Shown here: positions 48,943-56,706 of the stretch, in pieces
How the letters are laid out: every line of letters starts with the position of its first letter
Position numbering within the stretch: the stretch's first letter is position 1
Origin: Trebonia sp964581815
GTDB taxonomy: Bacteria; Actinomycetota; Actinomycetes; Streptosporangiales; Streptosporangiaceae
DNA: 64,000 bases
Assembly (NCBI GenBank): GCA_964581815.1
Contig: CAZORE010000022.1
Location: 12,020-76,019 of the forward strand
Reading direction: 5' to 3'
Notes under the pieces: generated by a model
Database searches by the model: none
What the model was told of the DNA's origin: nothing
The model's input: the letters and a program-made list of their open reading frames with translations, nothing else
Position numbers and translations under genes: made by a program

Positions 48943-49437
48943 GTGAGCGACGTGAGCAGTGACCCGTGGCGGCTTGAGCGGTTCGTGACGGCACAGGACC
49001 GGAGCGGCACCTACCGGCGCGCGGTCGCCGAACTGCGCGCGGGCGCCAAGGTGAGCCACTGGATGTGGTTTATCTTCCCGCAGGTCGCGGGGCTCGGGAT
49101 GAGCGCGGTGTCCCGGGAGTATGCGATCTCCTCGGCGCAGGAAGCCCGCGCCTACCTCGCCCACCCGGTGCTCGGCCCCCGGCTGCGCGAGTGCGCCCGC
49201 GTCGTCGCCGGCACCGAGGGCAGGACCGCCGAGCAGGTCTTCGGGTACGTCGATGCCATGAAGCTCCGCTCATCGATGACGCTGTTCGCCGCCGCTACCG
49301 GAGATACCACGACCGGAGATGCCGCGCCGGGGGGAGCCGCGCCGGGGGCGCCCGGCGCCACGGTCTTCCGCGAGGTGCTCGACAAGCACTTCGGCGGTGT
49401 GCCAGACGAGGAGACGCTAGCGCGGTTGCCGCGCTAG
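48943..49437 (+). CDS. DUF1810-family protein
   Basis: A 164-residue protein with LERFVTAQD, YRRAVAELRAGAKVSHWMWFIFPQVAGLG, AISSAQEARAYLAHPVLGPRLRECARVV, VFGYVDAMKLRSSMTLFA and FREVLDKHFGGVPDEETL, the full DUF1810 profile. A four-unit pentapeptide insertion (GDTTT, GDAAP, GGAAP, GAPGA) separates the last two blocks. GTG at 48943 has AAGGGAGAA upstream. Function is unknown. Confidence 0.9.
   Translation: MSDVSSDPWRLERFVTAQDRSGTYRRAVAELRAGAKVSHWMWFIFPQVAGLGMSAVSREYAISSAQEARAYLAHPVLGPRLRECARVVAGTEGRTAEQVFGYVDAMKLRSSMTLFAAATGDTTTGDAAPGGAAPGAPGATVFREVLDKHFGGVPDEETLARLPR
49300..49359 (+). repeat. 15-bp degenerate tandem repeats in the DUF1810 gene
   Basis: Four units (49300, 49315, 49330, 49345) beginning GGAGATACCACGACC and drifting to GGGGCGCCCGGCGCC, all in frame. 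Confidence 0.8.
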
Positions 49438-49526
49438 ACCTGCGCGACCTGGGTCAGCCGCAGCCCGAGGCCCTTTGGCCGGCGTTTCCCTTCGACCACA
49501 CCTTCGAACTGAGGCACAATGGGAGC

Positions 49527-49874
49527 ATGAGCGAGCAGAGCGCGCAACCCAGATTGCCATCCCGGTGGGCTGGCGTAGGCGCAAAGCTGCCGCCGTCACT
49601 TGGCTCGCTGACAGGCCCTGGCGGCGGGACAGTCGAGCTGCCTATTGACCTTTCCTGGTCGGGAGAAAGATGTTTTGACCTGGCGGATCCAGTGCAGCGC
49701 TACCTCTACCACGTGACCGTCCTCACGGCAGCCGTAACACCTGAGCATTACACCCGTTGGCTTAACGCGGACTTGCTGCGCTCCGATTGGTCACGGCTGC
49801 GATTGCCCGTCGGCTTGCGCATGATATGGCACGAGCATTTCCCGGAGCTTGCACCAGGAAATGGCCATGCTTGA
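49527..49874 (+). CDS. Small hypothetical protein, partner of the AbiEii-like gene
   Basis: A 115-residue soluble protein (MSEQSAQPRLPSRWAGVGAKLPPS... RYLYHVTVLTAAVTPEHYTRWLNADLLRSDW). I do not recognise the family. It has no clear HTH. Its end overlaps the start of the nucleotidyltransferase gene by 8 bp, a coupling often seen in toxin-antitoxin pairs. ATG at 49527 has GGGAGC upstream. Codon use here is less G+C-biased than in the flanking genes, which suggests transfer. Confidence 0.65.
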   Translation: MSEQSAQPRLPSRWAGVGAKLPPSLGSLTGPGGGTVELPIDLSWSGERCFDLADPVQRYLYHVTVLTAAVTPEHYTRWLNADLLRSDWSRLRLPVGLRMIWHEHFPELAPGNGHA

Positions 49875-50553
49875 CGGAGATCACGCACGGCTAGTCGCGG
49901 CTGCCCTGCCCGTCTGCGCCAAGTACGGATTAGCGATCGCGGGCGGTTACGCGATCAAAGCCCATCATCTCACTGACCGGCCGTCCGAGGACATCGACTT
50001 CGCGACGGCGGCAACGGCGTCGATGGATGAGATCATGTCTGCTCTTGCCAGTTCCTATCGGGCGGCCGGCTGCGACGTCCAGGTACTCGACGTGGACCTC
50101 AGAAAGGGGCACCTGCTCGTTTCGTTTGCGGAGGGTGGCACTTACCGCGTCGATGTCCTCAAGGAACCGCTGAATCACCCAGCGATTATGACGGAGTTCG
50201 GACCCGTTATAGCGCTTCGGGACGCTGTTGCACTCAAGATGGGCGCCCTGCACGACAGGGCGTTGCCGCGCGATCTGATGGACGTCCACGGAGCGGCTGC
50301 TCATTTCAGCGGCCCAGAACTAATCGCATTGTGCCGCGTCGCGCTCGACGAAGATTTCCGCCTAGAAACATTGCGCGACCAGCTCGACTATGCCGCCATG
50401 TACCCCGATGAGGCTTTCACGCGGTACGGCTGTGACGCAGCTTTGATCTCTAACATGAAGACTTGGGCCCAGGAATGGTCGACGCAAATCGGCCTGGACC
50501 TTGCCGGAGCCGAGCCGTGGTCGGATGACGACGACTGGTCCGGCGACGAGTAG
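49867..50553 (+). CDS. AbiEii/AbiGii-type nucleotidyltransferase
   Basis: A 228-residue protein with the DUF1814 nucleotidyltransferase motif GGYAIKAHHLTDRPSEDIDFATAAT (GG and SxDID for metal/NTP binding). YRVDVLKEP and AVALKMGALHDRALPRDLMDVHGAA follow as in AbiEii. In type IV toxin-antitoxin systems such proteins transfer nucleotides to tRNA. The partner here is unlike the usual AbiEi antitoxin, so function as a toxin is only possible. Lower G+C than the neighbours supports horizontal acquisition. The C-terminus is very acidic (DDDDWSGDE). Confidence 0.82.
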   Translation: MLDGDHARLVAAALPVCAKYGLAIAGGYAIKAHHLTDRPSEDIDFATAATASMDEIMSALASSYRAAGCDVQVLDVDLRKGHLLVSFAEGGTYRVDVLKEPLNHPAIMTEFGPVIALRDAVALKMGALHDRALPRDLMDVHGAAAHFSGPELIALCRVALDEDFRLETLRDQLDYAAMYPDEAFTRYGCDAALISNMKTWAQEWSTQIGLDLAGAEPWSDDDDWSGDE

Positions 50554-50624
50554 CCACTGGCTGGACTTTCACCGAGACCCTGCTCGCCAAGTGCGCCGGG
50601 CGGTCGCGGTCTGGGGGCTCCGCC

Positions 50625-51467
50625 TCAGAACGCAGCCGGCAGGCCGGCCCGGCCTTGCGCGCGCCCGGCCGTGGCGGCGGGCACCCGGGTCGCCGGGTCG
50701 AGCGCGTTGGTGCCGATCGCCGTGAGCGAGGCCTCATCGGGGGAGATCAGCGTCACCGTCGCCCCGCCCTCCCGCAGGCCCGCGAGGACCTCGCGCAGCG
50801 GCATCGGCGTCGGCAGCGGTGAGTCCAGGCCGAGCGGCGAGATCACGATGACCCGGCCGGCGCCCGCGGCGAGGTCGGCGTTGTCGGCCGACCGGACCCC
50901 GCCGTCCATGTACCGGCGGCCCCCGATGGTGACCGGCGGCCAGATGCCCGGCACCGCCGAGCTCGAAGCCACCGCCTCCACCAGGCTGACACCGGACGAG
51001 GCGTCGAAGATGGCCAGCTCACCGGAAACGCAGTCGACCGCGGTCAGCTTCGTCGGCGTCACCGGCCACTCCCGTGACGGCAGCCGCGACTCGATCACCG
51101 CGATCCGGTCCGGCTCCGGCACCGTGTCCGCGTCGAGCGCGAACCGGCCGAAGTTGCGCAGCTGCTCGACCAGGGTGCTCGCCCCGGCCATGTACGGCTC
51201 GAGGTCGGCGGCGAACTTGACCCAGTCGACCACCGCCATCAGCTCCCTGGACTGCAGCGCGGGATCGACCTGGCGCGCGTACAGCTCTTGCAGCGGCAGG
51301 CCGCTGCCGAGCTGTGCGGCCACGTTCGCTCCCGCCGAGGTCCCGATGACCGTGCCGGCGCCGGCGATGTCCTGCCCGGCCTCGGCGAGCCCGAGAAGCA
51401 GCCCCGTCATCCACGCGATCCCCGCGACCCCGCCCCCGCCAAGTACCAGCGCATGCCCGTCGGCCAT
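50625..51467 (-). CDS. Patatin-like phospholipase
   Basis: A 280-residue patatin domain. The oxyanion loop is LVLGGGGVAGIAW, the nucleophile is GTSAGAN (GxSxG) and the catalytic Asp lies in YMDGGVRSADNADL (DGG). It probably hydrolyses acyl esters in the cytoplasm. ATG at 51467 gives the family-typical N-terminus MADGHALVLGGGG. Confidence 0.93.
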   Translation of the reverse strand: MADGHALVLGGGGVAGIAWMTGLLLGLAEAGQDIAGAGTVIGTSAGANVAAQLGSGLPLQELYARQVDPALQSRELMAVVDWVKFAADLEPYMAGASTLVEQLRNFGRFALDADTVPEPDRIAVIESRLPSREWPVTPTKLTAVDCVSGELAIFDASSGVSLVEAVASSSAVPGIWPPVTIGGRRYMDGGVRSADNADLAAGAGRVIVISPLGLDSPLPTPMPLREVLAGLREGGATVTLISPDEASLTAIGTNALDPATRVPAATAGRAQGRAGLPAAF

Positions 51468-51560
51468 AGCCCGTAACGCTAGCACGGCACGCCGCTCCCG
51501 CCCGGTGACGGCCGCGGGTCCGCTCGGCCCTGGCCGGCGCCGGCCGATACGCTGGCTCCC

Positions 51561-52037
51561 ATGGAAGCTAAAGGGCTGAGCGTCGGGGAGTTCGCTTTCC
51601 CCGGCCCGCTGCGCGATCAACTGGTGGCGGCGATCCTCGACGGGACCAAGACCACCACCACCGGGCTGGCCGAGGACTACGAGCGGGAGGGCGAGCCGCT
51701 GCCGCGCCCCGGCGACCGTGAGGTGGTGATCGACTCGGCGGGCGACCCGGTCACGCTGATCGAGGTCGTCGCGACCCGGGTGATCCGCGTCGGCGACGTA
51801 GACCTGGCGCACGCGATCGGCGAGGGCGAGGGGTACGCCAGCGTCGCCGAGTGGCGCGCCGGGCACGAGGCGTTCTGGCACTCCGCCGAGATGCGCGAGT
51901 TCATCGGCGATCCCTCGTTCACGGTGAACGACGACACGCTGGCGGTGGCCACGGAGTTCCGCGTGGTCGCCGGCGAGGAGGACCTGGACCTGGTCGCCCT
52001 GCTGCGCCAGGCCCGGGCCGCGGCGGCTGCCGGGTGA
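51561..52037 (+). CDS. ASCH-domain protein
   Basis: A 158-residue ASCH (PUA-like) protein. AAILDGTKTTTTGLAEDY carries the GxKxxTxR-like loop, with Gly-Leu in place of Arg. PLPRPGDREVVIDSAGDPVTLIEVVATRVIRVGDV and EGYASVAEWRAGHEAFW follow. Predicted RNA or nucleotide binding, possibly N4-acetylcytidine amidohydrolase-like. It overlaps the aminotransferase start by 4 bp. Confidence 0.88.
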   Translation: MEAKGLSVGEFAFPGPLRDQLVAAILDGTKTTTTGLAEDYEREGEPLPRPGDREVVIDSAGDPVTLIEVVATRVIRVGDVDLAHAIGEGEGYASVAEWRAGHEAFWHSAEMREFIGDPSFTVNDDTLAVATEFRVVAGEEDLDLVALLRQARAAAAAG

Positions 52038-53362
52038 GCGCCCTGATCCCGTCGACCACGCGTTCGCTGCCGATGGCGGTGGCCGCGAAGGGCGCCAGGA
52101 TCTTCGATGAGGAAGGCCTCGACTACATCGACGCCTCCTCGGGCCCGCTCGCCGTCACGCTCGGGCACGGCCACCCGCGAGTGCTCGCGGCCATCGCCGA
52201 CCAGTTCAGCGCCGTCGACTACGTGCACCGCACGCAGTTTCGGAACTCCGCGGCGGAGAGCCTCGCCACCCTGGTCACCCAGCGGCTCGGCGGCGGGCTC
52301 GACCACGTGATGTTCGTGAGCAGCGGGTCCGAGGCGAACGAGCTCGCCATGAAATTCGCCCACCTGTACTGGGCGGCGCAGGGCCGCGACGACAAGCACC
52401 GGTTCGTGTCCGGGTCGGTCAGCTACCACGGCAACACGGCCGGCGCGCTGGGCGCGTCGGGGCAGCCCCGGTACGCCGCGCCGTACCGCCCGCTGGTCCG
52501 TGCGGGGGAGACGCTCAGCGCCCCGCAGGTCTACCGGCTGCCCGTGCCCGAGGGCAGCACCGCCGCCGCCGAGTGCGTGGCCCGGCTCCGCGCGGAGTTC
52601 GCCGGGCTCGACCTGCGGCGGACCGCCGCGGTCCTGTTCGAGGGGGTGGGCGGCTCAGGCAGCGGCGTCCTCGTACCGCCACCCGGCTTCCTCGAGGAGC
52701 TGCGGCGCCTGTGCGACGCCCACGACGTGCTGTGGATCAGCGACGAGGTCATGTCCGGGTTCGGTCGCACCGGCGAATGGTTCGCCTTCCAGCACTCCGG
52801 CGCGGTGCCGGACATCGTCACCTTCGCCAAGGGCGCCGCCGGCGGCACCCTGCCGCTCGGCGGCGCCGCCTTGTCGGGGAAGCTCTGGCAGCGGATCGCT
52901 GCCGTCTACCCGGCCATGTCTGCCGGGCACACGTTCACCAACAGCGCGCTGGCCTGCGCGGCCGGCATCGCGACCATCGAGGCGATCGAGGACGAGGGCC
53001 TGCTCGCCCGGGTCGCCGGGCGGGGCGCCTGGCTCGGCGGGCGGCTGCGCGACCTGGCGGCGGAATTCCCCTTCGTGGGCGATGTCCGCGGCCGGGGCTA
53101 CATGTGGGGCCTGGAGTTCGTCGCCGACCCGGTGACGCGGCAGCCCCCCGAGCCCGCGCTCGACGTCACCGCCAAGGCGGTCGCCGCCGCGGCCGCCAGC
53201 CGGCTGATCGTTTACCCCGCCCGCTTCTGCGTCGACGGCACGCGCGGCGACGCCGTTCTCATCGGGCCGCCGCTCACCGCCACCGACGAGGAGCTTGAGG
53301 AACTGCTCACCCGGCTGCACGCCGCGCTGACCGCGCTGCGGCCGCTGTTCCCGGCGGCATAA
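52034..53362 (+). CDS. Class III PLP-dependent aminotransferase
   Basis: A 442-residue fold-type I aminotransferase. It has LGHGHPRVLAAIADQFSAVDYVHRTQF, FVSSGSEANELAMKFA, SYHGNTAGAL, LFEGVGGSGSGVLVPPPGFLEELRRLCDAHDVLWISDEVMSGFGRTGEWFA (PLP Asp) and the Schiff-base Lys in VTFAKGAAGG. Similar proteins use aspartate-family or omega-amino donors. The substrate is unknown. GTG at 52034 overlaps the ASCH stop (GTGA). Confidence 0.9.
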   Translation: MSALIPSTTRSLPMAVAAKGARIFDEEGLDYIDASSGPLAVTLGHGHPRVLAAIADQFSAVDYVHRTQFRNSAAESLATLVTQRLGGGLDHVMFVSSGSEANELAMKFAHLYWAAQGRDDKHRFVSGSVSYHGNTAGALGASGQPRYAAPYRPLVRAGETLSAPQVYRLPVPEGSTAAAECVARLRAEFAGLDLRRTAAVLFEGVGGSGSGVLVPPPGFLEELRRLCDAHDVLWISDEVMSGFGRTGEWFAFQHSGAVPDIVTFAKGAAGGTLPLGGAALSGKLWQRIAAVYPAMSAGHTFTNSALACAAGIATIEAIEDEGLLARVAGRGAWLGGRLRDLAAEFPFVGDVRGRGYMWGLEFVADPVTRQPPEPALDVTAKAVAAAAASRLIVYPARFCVDGTRGDAVLIGPPLTATDEELEELLTRLHAALTALRPLFPAA

Positions 53363-53475
53363 CGGGCGAACCGACCCGGGCGATCATTGCGGTCCGGGCG
53401 GCCAGCTTGCCGGAATTCTGCCTTTCTGGCATCCCGGAGAGCGCCTCCGCGGCTCATTCTGCAAGCCGTCAATCT

Positions 53476-53488
53476 CAAAGTAACTTTG
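53476..53488. promoter_or_regulatory. 13-bp palindrome upstream of the secreted hydrolase
   Basis: CAAAGT-A-ACTTTG is an exact inverted repeat, 90 bp before the ATG at 53579, in an A+T-richer stretch that should hold the promoter. It is a possible operator. Confidence 0.4.
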
Positions 53489-53578
53489 CGTTTATCCTCC
53501 GTCACTGATTGCGACCGCGCTACGCTACCTGCGCTCAGCGCACGTCCCAGGTATCACTGTGAACGGAGGCTGTCACAC

Positions 53579-55114
53579 ATGTCGCCATCAGACGACAACC
53601 GCCTAGCCAAATGGCCAGGTCGCACGACGTCGGGTACCGGCCGTTCACGCACCGCGCCGATCAGGGCCAGGTATTTCTACGCCGCGGCCTCCGCTATCGG
53701 AGCGCTGGCGATCACCGCATTCGCTGTACCCGCCGCCTCGGCTTCGAACGATCAGAAAGGCGTCTGGCTCTCGAGTAACCCGCTTGGCGTCAACGTGGCG
53801 CCGTGGCAGACGGCGAACCTGAACACCGGGGCGCGCCAGCGCATGGAGGGCTATCTGAAGCAACTCGGCCCGGCAATCGCCGTTCGCTATGGCGGCGGCG
53901 TCTTCGCCGACGCGGACAACGAGATGATCGGGCGCAACACGAATGGCGTATCCCAGGCAGGACACCAGTCGAGCGACTTCTGGGGATACGGCTCCAACCG
54001 CGACGCGCTGACGTTTTCCCGCTACGTGCCCGAGGCCAGGACCGTCCACGCCAACATCATGGTGACGATCAACTACGGGACGGGCACGCCCGCGCTCGCC
54101 GGGGCCTGGCTCGCCAGCATCCGCGCGGATAACGACCCGGTGTCCGCCGTGGAGATCGGCAACGAGCCCTACGGCTGCAGCTCGCCTGACAAGGAGATCA
54201 CGGTGGGGCCGGTCTGGGACACCTCGTACGAGCCCAACGTGCCCTCGGACTGCCCGTACCAGCAGTACGGGGGCGGATCGCCGGGCATCAGGCAGTTCGC
54301 CAGGTCGTTCATTGCGCACGCGCCGGCGTTCATCCGTGCGGTGCACGAGGCCGATCCGTCGGCCAAGATAGTGCTGCCCTACGCCATTTCCCCGCCTGGC
54401 GACGGCGGTCATGTGTGGAACCACGCGATCATGGCGGCCCTGCAGGGGTACCAGGGCGTCAACGTGCTGTGGTACCCGAGTCATTCGTGGGACAACCCCT
54501 CCTCGCAGACGGCGCTGTCCTGGCTCACGCAGATCCCCGCGCGCGCGGCGGCGATCAAGGCCGATCTCCGCGCGTACGCGCCTAAGGCGTTCTGGATGAT
54601 CGGCGAGGAAAACATAGCTAACCATCCCACCTGGGCGGTGTGCACGCCGATGAGCGCGGTGTTCGCCGCGGCATCGGCGCTCGCCTGGCTCGCGGAAGGG
54701 GCAAGGAACGTCAACTGGTGGGGTGAGTCCGATGGCAACAACTCTTACGGGCACTGCAGTCACCGGGATTTCTCGATGCTCGACCTGACCGGTTTCCCGC
54801 TGCCTCCGTACAACGGTTTCCTGCTCGCGTCTAAGCTTGCCCAGCCGCATGCGGTCCTCAGCATCATCAACACCGGGAACAGCCACGTTCTCGCTTACCA
54901 CTCCACGCTAAGCGATGGCCGCCAGGCCGAGGCGTTCATCAACATTAGCGCCGGCTCGTCAGAAAGGGTGGCTGGCCCGGCGATTGGCGGCGGCACGCTC
55001 ACGAAAATGCAATACCGAAGCAGTCGCGCGGAGATTGTGCAGAGTCAGGTGCCTTCTGGGGACGTGAGGAGCATCGATCTGCCGAAGGATTCAGCGACGG
55101 TTTTCATGAACTAA
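53579..55114 (+). CDS. Secreted clan GH-A-like glycoside hydrolase
   Basis: A 511-residue exported protein. The Arg-rich N-region and hydrophobic core (YFYAAASAIGALAITAFAVPAASA) form a signal peptide. The barrel carries VEIGNEPYG, the Asn-Glu acid/base motif of clan GH-A. A second Glu pair lies in FWMIGEENIANH on a later strand and is a candidate nucleophile, and a C-terminal beta domain follows. The exact GH family is not recognised (GH5/39/79-like). ATG at 53579 has CGGAGG 9 bases upstream. Confidence 0.75.
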   Translation: MSPSDDNRLAKWPGRTTSGTGRSRTAPIRARYFYAAASAIGALAITAFAVPAASASNDQKGVWLSSNPLGVNVAPWQTANLNTGARQRMEGYLKQLGPAIAVRYGGGVFADADNEMIGRNTNGVSQAGHQSSDFWGYGSNRDALTFSRYVPEARTVHANIMVTINYGTGTPALAGAWLASIRADNDPVSAVEIGNEPYGCSSPDKEITVGPVWDTSYEPNVPSDCPYQQYGGGSPGIRQFARSFIAHAPAFIRAVHEADPSAKIVLPYAISPPGDGGHVWNHAIMAALQGYQGVNVLWYPSHSWDNPSSQTALSWLTQIPARAAAIKADLRAYAPKAFWMIGEENIANHPTWAVCTPMSAVFAAASALAWLAEGARNVNWWGESDGNNSYGHCSHRDFSMLDLTGFPLPPYNGFLLASKLAQPHAVLSIINTGNSHVLAYHSTLSDGRQAEAFINISAGSSERVAGPAIGGGTLTKMQYRSSRAEIVQSQVPSGDVRSIDLPKDSATVFMN

Positions 55115-55250
55115 TCGCTGAACCGCCGTCGCGGCACGCCGCCGGCTAGCCAGCCGTGAGCTCGCCGGCGCCGCCCCGGCCGCAGGTTCGCCGACGCGAA
55201 TCCAGGCATCATTCCGAACGGGGGCGTGTTCCACCATTCCAGCCCCGTGA

Positions 55251-55280
55251 TTGACCAGCGACTTACCGCTTGGCTACCCT
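55251..55280 (+). promoter_or_regulatory. Sigma70-type promoter of the CbbX-like gene
   Basis: TTGACC (55251-55256) and TACCCT (55275-55280) are separated by 18 bp. The ATG at 55291 begins 10 bases after the -10 box and lacks a ribosome-binding site, so the mRNA is probably leaderless or nearly so. Confidence 0.6.
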
Positions 55281-55290
55281 CGCTGATGTC

Positions 55291-56622
55291 ATGACCGTAA
55301 GATTGCCCCACCCCAGACTGAGCCTGACTCTGCTGGTTAACCTTGTCGTCCTGTTGGTTGGCTGGTGGCGCCTGACCACCCCGGTGTTCATGATCCTCGC
55401 GATCACGATGGTCACCATCACGGCCCTGGTCATCGGGACCTGGGACGCCTGGCACCAGACGCAGACGGACCAGCTCGCATCGCGCGGCATCTACCCGGAC
55501 GACCGGACCCTGACGGTGTACGACCCGGGCCTGCGCCGGGAGTTCACGCCGATGATCCCGGAGGCGCTCAGCCGGCGGATGGCCCTGCGGCACGCTACCC
55601 GCCCGGCCAAGACGAGGCCGGGCAAGACGAGGCCGGGCAAGACGGCCAAGAAGACCGCCTCGCCGGCCGCCCGCGGCCGCACCCCGGCCGCTCGAGAGGG
55701 CCAGTCCCGCCAGCAGACCGAGCTGCTCGCGCCGGACGCGACCGTCAACTTCGCCGCGCAGCGGCGCGACGCCGAGGTCGACGACCTGTTCGCGGCGCTG
55801 GACCGCGAGCTGATCGGGCTCGTCCCCGTCAAGAAGAAGGTTGAGCAGATCGGCGCGCTGCTGCTTGTCGACCGGGCGCGGCAGCGCTTCGGGCTGACCG
55901 CGACCCGGCCGAACCTGCACATGTGCTTCACCGGCGCTCCCGGGACGGGGAAGACCACCGTCGCGCTGATGATGGCCGACCTGCTGCAGCGGCTCGGCTA
56001 CCTGGACACGGGGCAGCTCGTGCACGCCATGCGCGATGACCTGGTGGGGGAGTACATCGGCCAGACCGCGCCGAAGACCAAGTACGTCCTGTCCAAGGCG
56101 ATGGGCGGCGTGCTGTTCATCGACGAGGCCTACTCGCTGTTCCGCGACGATGACGCACGGGATTACGGGCAGGAGTGCGTCGACATCCTCATGCAGGTGA
56201 TGGAGAACCACCGGCACCAGCTAGTGGTGATCATGGCCGGCTACAAGGACCGGATGGAGACCCTTTTCGAGTCCAATCCCGGGATGCGGTCACGCCTCGC
56301 GCACCACCTGGATTTCGCCGACTACCAGGCCGACGAGCTGCTCGCGATCGGCGAGCTCATGCTGGGCAAGTCGAACTACTACCTGTCGGCCGAGGCGACG
56401 GCGGCACTGCGCGACTACCTGTCGGAGCAGAGCAGGCAGCCGGGCTTCGCCAACGCCCGCAGCGTCCGCAACGCGCTTGAGTTCGCCCGGCTCCGGCACG
56501 CCTACCGGCTCACCGCCGAGCCGGACCGGCCGTGGGGCAAGGACGACCTGATGCGCCTTGAGCCTGCGGACGTGCTGCCTAGCCTGTCGGCCGCCCCGGT
56601 GGGCACAGTAGCCAAGCCGTAA
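55291..56622 (+). CDS. Membrane-tethered CbbX-like AAA+ ATPase
   Basis: A 443-residue protein. Residues ~8-55 form two transmembrane helices (LTLLVNLVVLLVGWW and FMILAITMVTITALVIGTW). A basic linker with KTRPG repeats (~107-120) follows, then a CbbX-type AAA domain: Walker A GAPGTGKTT, pore loop GEYIGQTAPKTK, Walker B GVLFIDEAYSLFRDDDARDYGQE, sensor VVIMAGYKDRME, Arg finger NPGMRSRLAHHLDF and FANARSVRNALEFARLR. CbbX remodels red-type Rubisco, but known CbbX is soluble and no Rubisco gene is nearby. EccA-like AAA proteins are the main alternative. ATG at 55291 by leaderless promoter; a TTG lies at 55270. Confidence 0.83.
   Translation: MTVRLPHPRLSLTLLVNLVVLLVGWWRLTTPVFMILAITMVTITALVIGTWDAWHQTQTDQLASRGIYPDDRTLTVYDPGLRREFTPMIPEALSRRMALRHATRPAKTRPGKTRPGKTAKKTASPAARGRTPAAREGQSRQQTELLAPDATVNFAAQRRDAEVDDLFAALDRELIGLVPVKKKVEQIGALLLVDRARQRFGLTATRPNLHMCFTGAPGTGKTTVALMMADLLQRLGYLDTGQLVHAMRDDLVGEYIGQTAPKTKYVLSKAMGGVLFIDEAYSLFRDDDARDYGQECVDILMQVMENHRHQLVVIMAGYKDRMETLFESNPGMRSRLAHHLDFADYQADELLAIGELMLGKSNYYLSAEATAALRDYLSEQSRQPGFANARSVRNALEFARLRHAYRLTAEPDRPWGKDDLMRLEPADVLPSLSAAPVGTVAKP
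55608..55647 (+). repeat. 15-bp tandem repeats in the AAA gene
   Basis: CAAGACGAGGCCGGG occurs twice exactly (55608-55622, 55623-55637), followed by a partial third copy. It encodes KTRPG repeats in the linker between membrane and AAA domains. Confidence 0.88.
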
Positions 56623-56637
56623 CGGCTGTGGCGGGAC

Positions 56638-56673
56638 GGCGGGCCGCTGGCCAGCCGGGAGGACCGGCCCGCC
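56638..56673. terminator. G/C hairpin between convergent AAA and GH1 genes
   Basis: GGCGGGCCG (56638-56646) pairs with CGGCCCGCC (56665-56673) around 18 bases, located between the two stop codons. It is a likely bidirectional terminator. Confidence 0.5.
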
Positions 56674-56706
56674 AGGGCAGGACGCCGCAGGCGCGGACGG
56701 CCCAGG

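Noticed and set aside
55291..56622. Type VII secretion EccA ATPase
   Set aside because: The pore loop and C-terminal motifs are CbbX-like, and no ESX genes are nearby; kept only as an alternative.
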